DNA of 64,000 bases, taken from positions 2,356,001 through 2,420,000 of the forward strand of contig JAWKIO010000005.1 in assembly GCA_041394265.1 (NCBI GenBank), given 5' to 3'. The position numbers and the translations under genes were made by a program. The DNA is from Acidimicrobiales bacterium (lineage in GTDB: Bacteria; Actinomycetota; Acidimicrobiia; Acidimicrobiales; SZUA-35). The notes beneath the pieces are model-generated. The model worked only from the letters and a program-made list of their open reading frames with translations, did no database searches and was not told the origin of the DNA. This document shows, in pieces, positions 24,752-34,216 of the stretch (positions are counted from its first letter, which is position 1; every line of letters starts with the position of its first letter).

Positions 24752-25843
24752 ATGGGTGTAATTCGACGATCGATCGTCGCGGTGGTTCTCATCGCCAGCA
24801 TGCTCGGGCTCGTTGCCCCAACACCTGCCGGCGCAGCGCTGGTGTCGCAGGCCGAGACGCTCGATGAGATCCTTGGCGCGAGCGACTACCGCGAGTCCGA
24901 CGCCAACCTGCTGAGGCTGTATCGGGCGTTCTTCGAGCGGACACCCGACGTCGTCGGCGCCAAGTACTGGATCCAGCAGGCCAGGTTCGGCGCATCGCTC
25001 GACACGATCGCCGAGAGCTTCGCTGCGTCGACCGAGTTCGCCAACACCTACGGCAACGTCGGTGACGAGCGTTTCCTGGAGATCGTCTATACCAACGTGC
25101 TTGGCCGTGGCTACGACCAGGGCGGGTTCAACTACTGGTTGGGGCAGGTTCGCGCAGGGCTCACCCGCGGTGGAGTTGTGCGCTGGGTCGCAGCCAACGA
25201 CGAGTTCATCGGGCGATACCCGTTTGCTCCGGTCGCCCAGCCACAAGTTGCCCCTCCCAACCCTCCACCCTCGGCCTCGAGCTGCGTGGTAGTTGGACTC
25301 AACTCCATTGGATACATCGAGTTCCGGGTGTCGGTCACCAACGACAGCGGACGAGACGCCGACGGCACCCTCAACATCGTCGGCCGAATCGACGGCCAAC
25401 GAGTCGATGACCAGTTGATGGGCGTCGATCTCGTGCGCAGTGGTCAATACGCGGAAGAGGACTCGCTGTTTCTTTCCAAATCGACCTATGAGGGCGTCGC
25501 AGTCGGCCGTGTGACGTGTGAGATCGCGAGCATTCGATGGAGGGCCAACCCAGTGGTCGCATCCCCGAATGGCTGCCGACTCCTCGGAACCAACACCCTC
25601 GGTTACCCCGACATCCGAATCGAGCTCACCAATCCAAGGTCGGTCGTGAGTGATTCATCTGTTCATCTCATCGCCTACATCGACGGCATCAGAGTGGACG
25701 ATCAATTGGCAGGCATTGACGACGTAGGAGCAGGTGAGACCGCAAGCAAGGTCTCGATTCTTCTCGACGGTCGGCTCAGGAGCGTGCCGCCTGGTCGCAT
25801 TACCTGCGAGGCGTTGAATGCCCGCTGGTCTGACCCGCGGTAG
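24752..25843 (+). CDS. Secreted DUF4214 protein with duplicated C-terminal domain
   Basis: A 363-residue protein with a Sec signal peptide (RRSIVAVVLIASMLGLVAPTPAGA). Residues 30-150 contain a DUF4214 pair (YRAFFERTPDVVGAKYWIQQ and YTNVLGRGYDQGGFNYWLGQ). A Pro-rich linker leads to two copies of a domain of about 90 residues, each opening with a Cys and containing IDGxRVDDQLxGxD and closing GRxTCE. DUF4214 proteins are linked to surface layers and adhesins. Start ATG 24752 follows GGGAG. It lies amid phage genes in opposite orientation and looks like cargo. Confidence 0.8.
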   Translation: MGVIRRSIVAVVLIASMLGLVAPTPAGAALVSQAETLDEILGASDYRESDANLLRLYRAFFERTPDVVGAKYWIQQARFGASLDTIAESFAASTEFANTYGNVGDERFLEIVYTNVLGRGYDQGGFNYWLGQVRAGLTRGGVVRWVAANDEFIGRYPFAPVAQPQVAPPNPPPSASSCVVVGLNSIGYIEFRVSVTNDSGRDADGTLNIVGRIDGQRVDDQLMGVDLVRSGQYAEEDSLFLSKSTYEGVAVGRVTCEIASIRWRANPVVASPNGCRLLGTNTLGYPDIRIELTNPRSVVSDSSVHLIAYIDGIRVDDQLAGIDDVGAGETASKVSILLDGRLRSVPPGRITCEALNARWSDPR

Positions 25844-25846
25844 CTC

Positions 25847-26206
25847 CTACTCGAACCCGGCCTCGTACGCGGCGAGCAGCATGCGCTTCTGCGGCAACGA
25901 CAACGACGGATCATCAGAGATCGCGTCACGCACACCGTTCGTCTCGCCGGCCACCTGGTCGACGAACCCGGCCAGACGCAGCACCGACCCCGGTGCGACA
26001 CCGAGGCCCTTCACTTCGATCGTCCACAGATCCCCGTAGCTCGGCACCCGTGACGTCTCCCACCGGGACAGATACGACTGGGGCGCCCCGACACGTTCGG
26101 CGACCTCGGCCTGGGTCAGACCGGCGGCTTCACGGAAGCTGCGGATCGCTGCGCAGATCCGTCGTTCGGATGGGGGAGTGGGCTCGAGATCAGACTCGTC
26201 GGGCAT
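25847..26206 (-). CDS. XRE-family transcriptional regulator
   Basis: A 119-residue protein with a Cro/CI-type HTH at residues 17-70 (FREAAGLTQAEVAERVGAPQSYLSRWETSRVPSYGDLWTI) and a helical C-terminal tail. TATACC lies eight bases upstream of the ATG, so the mRNA is nearly leaderless. It sits between the DUF4214 gene and the tape-measure gene, and is a candidate lysogeny-type repressor for the element. Confidence 0.85.
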   Translation of the reverse strand: MPDESDLEPTPPSERRICAAIRSFREAAGLTQAEVAERVGAPQSYLSRWETSRVPSYGDLWTIEVKGLGVAPGSVLRLAGFVDQVAGETNGVRDAISDDPSLSLPQKRMLLAAYEAGFE

Positions 26207-26302
26207 ACCGCCACGGTATAACCGATCGCCGTCGTGGTGTGGTTTCTCGACCGTCGGGAGGCCCGCAGACCCACCGGATAGGCGGCCGTATCAGCTACCT
26301 CG

Positions 26303-29300
26303 TCAGTGGCGCCCGACGAGGCTCAGGCTCATCTCCCTGTGGAACGTCTTGAACTCCCGCTCGATCTGAGTGGCGACCGTGCGGGCAACCCGCTCGTCGG
26401 AGACACCATTCAAGACGACCTGGGGTGCAAAGTCCGAGTTGACCACGACTGTTGGGCCAGCAGCAGGCCCGTAGCCGGCGCCACGGCGGTGGAGGCCGTA
26501 GCCGAACAGGCCCGCTGTCTCGGCGAGGAGCCGGGTCGAGCGTTCCCGCTTCCATGGTGCGTGCGGAATATAGGATTCGCCGTCGATGTCCTCGGCCCAC
26601 AGGATGTTGGAGCGGCCGGGCATCATCATGGCGTTGCGGTGCAGGATGTCGCCGGCAGCCATCGCACGGAACCCGCCGGCGAGGGTGAGCATCCCGTTCG
26701 CTGCGGCAGGAGGCGGCCTGCTCGGCAGGTTGTTGGTGATGACGTTCTCGATCCTGTTTGTGATCAGGGTCGCCGTGTAGGTCCCGGCGAACCCTGAAGC
26801 TGCGCCCTGCGCCCGCGAGATCATCCCCGACGCATTGTCCGTCACGGTCAGCGTCGCGTTGTAGGTGGTCGCGTAGCTGGCCGCCTTGCCCCTGGTCCCT
26901 TCGATGGTCCCCGACGCCGAATCGGTGGCCGTCAGGTTGCCGTCGTACCGGCCCGACGCGTACCCCTCGGCACGGGACCTCGTCGAGTCGATCGTGCCCG
27001 ACGCCGAATCTGTCGCTGTGAGGGTGGCGTCGTAGGGCCGGGAGGCGAACGTGTCAGCGTTGCCCTGCGCGGTCGACACAACGGGCGACGCCGAATCGGT
27101 GGCGGACAGTTGGGCGTCGTACGGGGCCGACACGAGACCCTCCAGCAGGCCCCGTACGAGGGCGACCGCATCTTCGGCCGGGACAGGGTTCCCGTCGATC
27201 ATGACGACCGTCGCGCCCGACGCGAGGTCGTTCAGCAGATTCCCGACCGCTTCCACGTCGACCGTGGCCTGCCCAGTTTCGGCATCCACGGTGACGACGG
27301 TCTGGGTGAGGCCAAGTTCGGTGAGCCGGTCCTGGAGTTCAACCGCCCGTGCAGTGGCGTCGGCGTCGTTCAACTGGATGTCTGGGATCGCGAGGAACCC
27401 GTCGAGTTCTTCCATCGCCTGCTTGAACGCCTCGACCGTCGCCAGCTCCTCACCGGCCTCGACGGTCACGTTGGTGACGATGTCAGCAGGCATCGTGAAC
27501 AACAGTTCGACGTACTTGGCGATCTGTTCCTCGGTGAACCCGGCGGCGGTCGCCAGGCGCCGGAACGTCTCGATCTGCGTCGCCATCGCTTGTTCGGTCG
27601 CCTCGAACCCTGCCCCCGACTTCGCCACCTCGATCACGAGACCGGCCAGGGTCTCACCGAGCCGGATCATCTCGTCCGACGTCCGTGCACCCGCCTCGGT
27701 GAACTGGTCGGTAGAGGTCTTGCCGTCGTCGATCATCTTCTGGAACCGGGCCACGGCGAGGGTGGCGTCGTTCTGCGCGGTGATCAGATCCAGCTGGCGG
27801 CCGTTGAGGAAGTCCATCGAGTCGGTGAGGTCACGTGCAGCCGAGTCGGTGTCGTTCATCGCCGACTCCAACAGGCCCAGTGCGGAGGTGAGGATGTCGA
27901 TGTCGTCGGCCGCTTCGAGGAACACGGTGGAAAACACTTCGTCCATCGACAAGCCCATCGACTCGATCCAATCGATCGTGTCGCCAATATCGCCGTTGAA
28001 TCCTTCGAGCACCGGGCCGAGGTCGGACGCGAGCCAGCCGGTGATGCGTTCCATCTGGGCGAGAAACTCGGTGGGGTCCATCTCTTCGACCAACGCCCGC
28101 CCGGCGTCGTGAGCGACCTGCTCGATCCCGATCCCAGCGTCAGCAAACGCCCGGTACATGCGCTCCGACGATGACTCCGCTTCGACAGCGGCTTGGCCGA
28201 ACGCGTCGGCTGCGATCCGACGGACCTCCTCCAACGACAGGCCCGTCGACGCTGCGATCTCCTCGAGAGTGCCGAACGATGCTTGGAACGAAGCAGGGAG
28301 CCCGTCAGCGACCGACTTCACCTTCCCGATCGCCGAGGCGACACCGCCCAACGTCGTGGACAGTTCGCCGGCGCCACGCGAGTCGATCTCGACACCGACG
28401 TGGATCGTCGGCAGGAACACACCACTCGAGAACGAACCCGACGTGACACCGCCGTTCGCGAACGCCTCGGCGTCAGCGATCCCACCCGTCAGGTAGCGCA
28501 TACGGTCAGCTATGCCGCCGTCGGCGAACATGCCGAGCCGGTGCCCGGTCTCCCGCCAGATCGCACGGGACCGGCCACGCTTCGACGCAGCCAACGGGAT
28601 GTAGGCCTCACCACCGGTCTCGGGCTCGGCGAAGATCCGGTACTTCGACGCTGGCCGGTAGATCCCGGCCGTCCCGGGCCGTTCACGCACGACACCGCCC
28701 GCTGCGAACGCTTCAGCGAGTCCGCCATCGGCGTAGCCCACGATCCCGCCGTCAGCGAGCGAAGCCAGGCCACCGCCACCGCCGGAGGCCCGCCACGCCA
28801 GCGAAGCGCCCGAGATGTTCGACGACACCTCGATCATCACCGAGCGTGTCGCAGGGATCTGACCGAGTGCGAGGAGCAGCTCGTTGACCATGCGAATGGC
28901 TTCGTCGCCGTCTGCCATGAGGAACGTCTCGACGGTCGCCTGGTCCCACAGGTCGTACTCGCTGGCCAGGTCAGCGACCCGCTCGCGAGCGCCGTCAGTG
29001 TTGGCTTCGATGTCGGTGCGGACCTTGGTGTTGTTGAGGTCGAGCATGCTGAGCTTGAGGAGCAACGTCATCTGCTCGGCCTCTGACAGCTGCTCCATGC
29101 CCGTGATGACCAGGTCAACCTTCTCGTGCTCGGTCAGAGCGATCCAGTTCAGGGCAAACGACCCGATCTGCTCGTCGGTGAGACCGACCTGGTGCCCCCA
29201 GTCCCGGAACGCATCGATGTTGGCGGCGACGACACCGTTGACACCTTCGACCGAGGTCTGCATTGATCCCTGGGCCACCGCAAGGTCGCCGTACGCCTGT

Positions 29301-31756
29301 GCCACCGCCGCTGGATCTCCCGACTCGAGCGCTGCTGCGAGGTTCGCCTCGGCGGTAGCGAGTGCTTGGGTCTGTGCGACCATCGCTTGGCGTCGAGCCC
29401 CGATCCCCGACATCACTTCACCGAGCGCGGTGTGGGCGTTCACCAGTTCGTAGGTATGGCCGGCGGCCTGGAGGTAGGCGTCGCCCATGCCGCCGACAGA
29501 CTCGGCGGAGGCGCGTGCTGCTTCGGCGGCGAGGAGCATCTGCGTCTTCGCGTTCGCAAGGTCGTCGCCGGTGGCGGCCAAGTCGATGTCGAAAGCATCG
29601 GCAAGGTAGCCAATCTCAGGGGCGGTCAGACCAGCGGCCAGGCCGAACTGCGTGACCGATTCCGAGGCGTTCGTCAGCTGATCGATCGTCGTCCCGGTGG
29701 TGTCTGCCAGCTCCGCCGACGCCTGCGTTACCTCGTAGAGGGCGTTGAAGGTGTCGTTCCACGTTGCCGGATCCAGGAAGCCGGACGGATCGATGCCGGA
29801 CACCAACGCCAGCCGCTCGACCTGGTCGGCGGTGAGCCCGAACTGCATCCCCACCGTCGCATACGTGTCCTGGAGCAGCTTGAACTGGTTGGCGCTTTCG
29901 ACCGCGACCGTCCCCGCCTCGCGCAGCGTCAGCGCGTTGTCGAGCGACGCATCGGAGACACCGGGAAGAATCCCGGCGAACTCCTTGACCGTGTTCAGGA
30001 ACCCGCCGGACTTCTCCGCAGCCTCGTAGTAGGCGTCAGCGGCTGCGAGCGTCGCCTGGGCGAGACCGTCCATGGTGACCTGGCCCTCAGCGTTGACCGA
30101 CAGCCTCGTCAACGAACTGGCGAACTCGTCGGCTCGTTCCTTCGCGTTGCGTGCGTTCAAGCCCATCAGGGCGACCACCGCAGCGAACGCAGCCACCGCG
30201 GCGACAGGGGCGGCGGCGAGGGTGATCGAAGCCATGCCAGCAGCGGCCGAACCGAGGCCGGTGCCTGCCAATGTCCCAGAGATCGCGGCAGCTCCGAGCG
30301 CCTGACCGAGCGACACGAACGCGGCGGACACGGCGGACACTCCGCCGACTGTCGACGCAGCAGCGAAGAACGCGATACCTGCGGCAGCAGCGCCTGCAGC
30401 ACCGGGGATCTCGTTCAGGACGGCGAACAGGACCTCGACGCTGGTCGCCAACCCGATGATCGCACCGCCGATAACCTGCAATATCGGTGCCCCGAGCGAA
30501 GCCACCAGCACAGCACCCGCACCGGCAACCTTCCCCGCGAACTCGGCTACCTCGCTCGCTGCAGGGCCGACCTTGTCGACGAGGAAGTCGACCGCGACCC
30601 CGATGCCGTCGATGACGGTCACCACTGCGCCGAGTGCCGGGGTCCCGACCTCGACGGCCAGGGCTTTGAACTTGCCCTTCAGGATCTCGATCCGGGCCGC
30701 AGTCGTCTCGGCGAACTTGCCGTACTCGTCGTTCAGGGCGACACCGTCACGGAAGGCACGGGTCGCGCCCTCGATCGACACGGCGAGGTTGTCGCCGGCG
30801 GACGACGCCGACAACAAGACCTGCGACATGCGAGCACCGTCGAGGCCGAGCTGATCGAGAACGAGGACAGCTGACCCGCCTTCGGTTTCGACCCGTCCGA
30901 GTCCAGTGACGAACTCGTTCAATGCCTGCGTCGGGTTGGATTCGAACATCGAGGCGAACGCCTCCGATGTCATGCCGGCGGTCTCGGCGAAGGTCTGCAG
31001 CTTCGGGGAGCCGGTCTCGACCGCCTTGGTCATCTCCATCCACACCGTCGAGATCGCGGTCGCGCCCATCTCGGCGTTGATCCCGAGCGACGACATGGCG
31101 GCACCGATGGCGAGTACTTCGGCCTCGGTGGCACCAGCCACCGCTCCGGCGCCGGCGAGTCGGAGCCCCCAGTTGACGATCTCAGATTCGGTGGTGGCGA
31201 AGTTGTTGCCGAGGTAGGCGATCGTCGCACCGAGCTTGTCGACATCCGACGTCGAGGTGCCCATGATGTTCGAGAACCGGGCCAGTGACGTAGCGGCCTG
31301 CTCGGCGGTCAGGTTCGTGGTGACACCGAGCTTGATCATCGTCTCGGAGAACCCGAGGATGTCACCGGTCGCGACACCGAGCTGACCGGCGGCTTCGGCG
31401 ACACCGGCGATCTCGGTGGCGGCGATCGGCATCGTCCGGGACATGTCCAAAATGCCGTCACGGACGGTGGCGAGCTGGGCCTGGGAGCCGTTGACGGTCT
31501 TCAGGACACCGGTGAACGCCTGCTCGAACTCGATGGCTGGGCCGATGCTGGCAGCGAAGGCGAGGGCCATGCCGGCGCCGAACGCACCGAACGCAGTCCC
31601 GGCAGCGCCGAGCTTGGAAGTGACGCCGGTGATCTTGCCGACGATGCCGTCGACCTGGGCGCCGAACCCGCCGAGCTGGGTCGCGGCGCCACGGAGGCCC
31701 GCAGCCCAGGCGGCTGAGTCAACTTCGAGTGCGAGTCTGATTCGTTCCAGTTCCAC
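26303..31756 (-). CDS. Phage tail tape-measure protein (TP901 core family)
   Basis: An 1817-residue protein. It has the TP901 core region (residues 60-400, FEQAFTGVLKTVNGS through IEILKGKFKALAVEVGTPALG), several hydrophobic segments (about 400-540), long helical stretches, two copies of the TMP motif around GGEAYIPLA and DGESYIPHA, and four tandem repeats of 28-29 residues (TATDSASGTI type) near residues 1545-1660. In siphophages such a chain sets tail length at roughly 0.15 nm per residue, so a tail near 270 nm is implied. The start is GTG 31756. No other tail gene is nearby. Confidence 0.93.
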   Translation of the reverse strand: MELERIRLALEVDSAAWAAGLRGAATQLGGFGAQVDGIVGKITGVTSKLGAAGTAFGAFGAGMALAFAASIGPAIEFEQAFTGVLKTVNGSQAQLATVRDGILDMSRTMPIAATEIAGVAEAAGQLGVATGDILGFSETMIKLGVTTNLTAEQAATSLARFSNIMGTSTSDVDKLGATIAYLGNNFATTESEIVNWGLRLAGAGAVAGATEAEVLAIGAAMSSLGINAEMGATAISTVWMEMTKAVETGSPKLQTFAETAGMTSEAFASMFESNPTQALNEFVTGLGRVETEGGSAVLVLDQLGLDGARMSQVLLSASSAGDNLAVSIEGATRAFRDGVALNDEYGKFAETTAARIEILKGKFKALAVEVGTPALGAVVTVIDGIGVAVDFLVDKVGPAASEVAEFAGKVAGAGAVLVASLGAPILQVIGGAIIGLATSVEVLFAVLNEIPGAAGAAAAGIAFFAAASTVGGVSAVSAAFVSLGQALGAAAISGTLAGTGLGSAAAGMASITLAAAPVAAVAAFAAVVALMGLNARNAKERADEFASSLTRLSVNAEGQVTMDGLAQATLAAADAYYEAAEKSGGFLNTVKEFAGILPGVSDASLDNALTLREAGTVAVESANQFKLLQDTYATVGMQFGLTADQVERLALVSGIDPSGFLDPATWNDTFNALYEVTQASAELADTTGTTIDQLTNASESVTQFGLAAGLTAPEIGYLADAFDIDLAATGDDLANAKTQMLLAAEAARASAESVGGMGDAYLQAAGHTYELVNAHTALGEVMSGIGARRQAMVAQTQALATAEANLAAALESGDPAAVAQAYGDLAVAQGSMQTSVEGVNGVVAANIDAFRDWGHQVGLTDEQIGSFALNWIALTEHEKVDLVITGMEQLSEAEQMTLLLKLSMLDLNNTKVRTDIEANTDGARERVADLASEYDLWDQATVETFLMADGDEAIRMVNELLLALGQIPATRSVMIEVSSNISGASLAWRASGGGGGLASLADGGIVGYADGGLAEAFAAGGVVRERPGTAGIYRPASKYRIFAEPETGGEAYIPLAASKRGRSRAIWRETGHRLGMFADGGIADRMRYLTGGIADAEAFANGGVTSGSFSSGVFLPTIHVGVEIDSRGAGELSTTLGGVASAIGKVKSVADGLPASFQASFGTLEEIAASTGLSLEEVRRIAADAFGQAAVEAESSSERMYRAFADAGIGIEQVAHDAGRALVEEMDPTEFLAQMERITGWLASDLGPVLEGFNGDIGDTIDWIESMGLSMDEVFSTVFLEAADDIDILTSALGLLESAMNDTDSAARDLTDSMDFLNGRQLDLITAQNDATLAVARFQKMIDDGKTSTDQFTEAGARTSDEMIRLGETLAGLVIEVAKSGAGFEATEQAMATQIETFRRLATAAGFTEEQIAKYVELLFTMPADIVTNVTVEAGEELATVEAFKQAMEELDGFLAIPDIQLNDADATARAVELQDRLTELGLTQTVVTVDAETGQATVDVEAVGNLLNDLASGATVVMIDGNPVPAEDAVALVRGLLEGLVSAPYDAQLSATDSASPVVSTAQGNADTFASRPYDATLTATDSASGTIDSTRSRAEGYASGRYDGNLTATDSASGTIEGTRGKAASYATTYNATLTVTDNASGMISRAQGAASGFAGTYTATLITNRIENVITNNLPSRPPPAAANGMLTLAGGFRAMAAGDILHRNAMMMPGRSNILWAEDIDGESYIPHAPWKRERSTRLLAETAGLFGYGLHRRGAGYGPAAGPTVVVNSDFAPQVVLNGVSDERVARTVATQIEREFKTFHREMSLSLVGRH
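26800..27140 (-). repeat. Tandem 28-29-codon repeats inside the tape-measure gene
   Basis: Four units of about 28-29 codons encode variants of YDATLTATDSASGTI followed by a basic helix. The repeat units are similar but not identical at DNA level. Limits are approximate. Confidence 0.7.
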
Positions 31757-31923
31757 ACGGTCAGAGTCCGACCGTCTGCCCTGGTCACCCGGATGCCATC
31801 ACGGGCCTGGGGCGAGCGCTGGCCACCGTGGGCTGCGGGGTGTGGAACCGGACCCACGGTGGCGCACAGGGCTCGCAACGACGAGGCTGACGGATTCGCC
31901 CTATCAGCTTTGGATGCCGTCGG

Positions 31924-31929
31924 TAGGCT
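31924..31929 (+). promoter_or_regulatory. -10 box TAGGCT for a small plus-strand gene
   Basis: TAGGCT ends six bases before the ATG at 31936, as at the leaderless genes of the host chromosome. No clear -35 box is seen. Confidence 0.4.
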
Positions 31930-31935
31930 GGGACG

Positions 31936-32112
31936 ATGAGATCTCCGATCCCATTCGGGTATCGCAAGACCCAGTCGACTCACCTCTCGTTCACTGCCAG
32001 CTATCGCAAGTACAACAACGCCGTCCAGATTTCTGGACCGGAGACCCCGACGCCGGCGGGAGAAGAGGACGAGATCCACGAGTGGCAGACCCTGTTTGAG
32101 GCCCTCTCCTAG
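31936..32112 (+). CDS. Possible small leaderless gene, 58 residues, opposite to the phage operon
   Basis: An ATG-to-TAG frame encoding 58 residues (MRSPIPFGYRKTQSTHLSFT ... EIHEWQTLFEALS). Its composition looks protein-like, with a polar N-terminal part and an acidic, amphipathic C-terminus. A TAGGCT -10 box ends six bases before the ATG. It fills most of the 369-bp space between the tape-measure start and the 62-residue gene, and runs against both. No family is recognised. It could be an anti-phage or regulatory cargo gene, or a chance frame. Confidence 0.45.
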   Translation: MRSPIPFGYRKTQSTHLSFTASYRKYNNAVQISGPETPTPAGEEDEIHEWQTLFEALS

Positions 32113-32125
32113 CTCATACCGACAC

Positions 32126-32314
32126 CTATGGCGTGGTGTGCTTCCGCTCCACGATGAGCTCGACGTCAGCGGGCAGCCCGTAGTCCGAGATCATGTTCTC
32201 CAGCACCGGGTGGACCAACGAGATGGCGTACTCGATCCGTGTCAGGTCTTCCCGTGTCGCTCCCGGCTTGCTCGTCGTGGACAGGTTGAACGTGGTCGTT
32301 GGCGGAGTGGTCAT
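32126..32314 (-). CDS. Hypothetical small protein of the terminase operon, 62 residues
   Basis: Begins with a Thr-rich stretch, then REDLTRIEYAISLVHPVLENMISDYGLPADVELIVERKHTTP. The ATG overlaps the stop of the 95-residue gene (ATGA), which fixes the start. It occupies part of the position where portal, capsid and tail genes would normally follow the terminase. No family recognised. Confidence 0.6.
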   Translation of the reverse strand: MTTPPTTTFNLSTTSKPGATREDLTRIEYAISLVHPVLENMISDYGLPADVELIVERKHTTP

Positions 32315-32598
32315 GCAAGGCCCTTCAGTTTGTGGATGGCGAGGAATCGGGGATCGTCGGCGAGCTGGAGTTCGAGCTCGGCCAGTTCGGCCTGCTGCTC
32401 CCTGGTCGGCTGGCGACCGGTGGCGGTCACGTGTGCGGTGAGTTCGTCGAGCTTCGCCGTGTAGGCATCGAGCAGCGGCTTGGTCCGCTTGGCGTACTCC
32501 TGCGCAGCGGCCAGCTCGTCGGCGGTGCACTCGCCGAGCGGCTTGGTGGTGCCGTCGGGGAGCAGGATCGGGATCTGAGCGAGGTCATCTGTCGGCAT
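32311..32598 (-). CDS. Hypothetical protein of the terminase operon, 95 residues
   Basis: A mostly helical, charged protein (ADELAAAQEYAKRTKPLLDAYTAKLDELTAHV ... EQQAELAELELQLADDPRFLAI) with possible coiled-coil character. AAGGAG lies upstream of the ATG, inside the preceding gene, and its end overlaps the 62-residue gene. It could be a scaffold- or chaperone-like protein, but nothing specific supports this. Confidence 0.62.
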   Translation of the reverse strand: MPTDDLAQIPILLPDGTTKPLGECTADELAAAQEYAKRTKPLLDAYTAKLDELTAHVTATGRQPTREQQAELAELELQLADDPRFLAIHKLKGLA

Positions 32599-32719
32599 CG
32601 GTGGTCTCCTTCTCGTGGTCGACCGGCGTCTCGTCGGCCGGTTTCTTGCGGCTGGGTTCAGGCGGTGGTTCGGTCGTCGGGAACATCTCGGCCTGCCCGG
32701 GCGGTGGGCGCCGGCTCAT
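32585..32719 (-). CDS. Very small protein between terminase and the 95-residue gene, 44 residues
   Basis: A proline- and charge-rich 44-residue frame (MSRRPPPGQAEMFPTTEPPP ...). Its ATG overlaps the terL stop (ATGA) and its 3' end overlaps the start of the next gene, so it fits exactly in the coupled operon. Probably disordered. Confidence 0.5.
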   Translation of the reverse strand: MSRRPPPGQAEMFPTTEPPPEPSRKKPADETPVDHEKETTDADR

Positions 32720-34215
32720 CGCCTGACCGCCGCGTTGGAGCGCACCGAGTGCGTCATCGGCTGCTCACGGCCGTTCAGATCGAAGAGAGCGGAGACGGCG
32801 AAGACCAAGCTGTCCAAATGATCGGGACTGTCCTGCTTCTTGTCGTTCGGGACATACGACGTCATCTCGTCCTCGAGCTCAGGAAAGATCCCGACGTGAT
32901 GGATCAGGCCTTGCTCGTAGAGGGCGGCCACCGGCTCGGCACGGGTGTACTTCGCCCGCTTGGAGGTGACGAGCTTGACCGGCACCCGGTTGTCGGTGAT
33001 GCGGATCATCTCGCCGACGAGCTGCCCGCCGTTGTTCTTCTCGGCGACGATCAGGTCGGCCTCGTGCTCGTGGAAGGCCCGCACGGCGGTGCGCGCCCAC
33101 TTCTCGGGCGACATGTGCCCCGAGCGGTCGTCGAGCACAAACCCGTGCCCGTCCCGAGACCGGCCCGCAACGACGATGCCGCATTCATCATTGTGCTCCT
33201 CGCCCATCCCGACCGACGGGTCGACACCGACCACGATCCGTGTCAGCCCACCATGGAACTCGTCAATCCAGCCCCGGCTGATACGGGCCGACTCGATCAG
33301 GTGTGATGTCCACAGGGCGCCCTCGACGTCGTCGAGGATCTCGGCGTACAGCTCCTGCCGACCCAGGCGTGTGCCCTCGTAGGCGAGGAGGCGACGCTGG
33401 AACGTCTCCGGCAGGTTCTCCATGTTCTCGTACGTGGTGCCGTGCGTGACGATCGTGTTCTGAGCGTGCATGAGCCCGATCTCGGGCTTGTCACGGGTCC
33501 CGGTGAGCACCATGCACGGCCGAGGCGTGGTCGACACGACGACTTGCGGGTGAGGGCCGAGACGCATCGTCATCATCAGGTTCGACCACGTGCTGTCTTC
33601 CGTCGTCGGCACGTTCGCGTCTTTGAACTTCGCCAACTCGTCGACCCAGGCGTAATGATGCTGAGGGCCACGAAGCAAGCCCGGCTTCTCCGACGAGAAG
33701 ATCCGGGCATGGGACCCGTTGGCCAGCTTGAGTTGTCCCTGCGAGCGGTTCCACGACCGTTCGAGCGAGCCGTCGATGAGGATCGACGGTGGCAGGCAGC
33801 GGAGCAGACCCGAGCTTCCTTCGGCCATGTCGTCTCGGCCGGCGGCGAACGTGGCGGCCACCAACGCCAGGCGGATATTCCCCCCTATGAGTTTCGACGC
33901 TGCCCACTGAGCGGAACACTCCGACTTGCCCCACCCGCGACCGGCGATCACCAACCACGTGTCCCAATCGGTCCGGGTGTCCACCGACCCGGCCTCACCG
34001 GGCGCCAACTGGTCGGGTCGCGCCGTCTTCCGCCACAGCGGCTTCTCGACAGCGAGACGGCACAGCTCGATCAGTTCGGCCGCCTTCACCAGATCGTGCT
34101 CAGCGATGAGCTCCAACGCCACCTTCAGCCCATGCCGGGCGACACGACGCTGAGGCGGTGTCGCCTCCAGCCAGCGGAGCACCACGAGCTGCGCATCCTC
34201 CAACGTCATCTCCAT
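32716..34215 (-). CDS. terL: Phage terminase large subunit
   Basis: A 499-residue packaging motor. The ATPase domain has Walker A IAGRGWGKSE near residue 90 and the Walker B-like HYAWVDELAKF near 185. The RNase H-like nuclease domain starts with IVVGVDPSVGMG near 327 and contains a second acidic cluster near DLIVAEKNNGGQ. It translocates DNA into a procapsid and cuts concatemers. The ATG at 34215 follows AGGGAG and lies one base after the terS stop. No portal or capsid gene follows, which is anomalous. Confidence 0.93.
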   Translation of the reverse strand: MEMTLEDAQLVVLRWLEATPPQRRVARHGLKVALELIAEHDLVKAAELIELCRLAVEKPLWRKTARPDQLAPGEAGSVDTRTDWDTWLVIAGRGWGKSECSAQWAASKLIGGNIRLALVAATFAAGRDDMAEGSSGLLRCLPPSILIDGSLERSWNRSQGQLKLANGSHARIFSSEKPGLLRGPQHHYAWVDELAKFKDANVPTTEDSTWSNLMMTMRLGPHPQVVVSTTPRPCMVLTGTRDKPEIGLMHAQNTIVTHGTTYENMENLPETFQRRLLAYEGTRLGRQELYAEILDDVEGALWTSHLIESARISRGWIDEFHGGLTRIVVGVDPSVGMGEEHNDECGIVVAGRSRDGHGFVLDDRSGHMSPEKWARTAVRAFHEHEADLIVAEKNNGGQLVGEMIRITDNRVPVKLVTSKRAKYTRAEPVAALYEQGLIHHVGIFPELEDEMTSYVPNDKKQDSPDHLDSLVFAVSALFDLNGREQPMTHSVRSNAAVRR

Positions 34216-34216
34216 C

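Noticed and set aside
29366..30874. 502-codon open frame on the plus strand within the tape-measure gene
   Set aside because: Antisense to the TP901 region; the peptide is low-complexity Arg/Gly/Gln-rich.
31501..32079. 192-codon minus-strand frame over the tape-measure start
   Set aside because: Overlaps the tape-measure N-terminus in another frame, has no ribosome-binding site and an Arg/Ser-rich composition.
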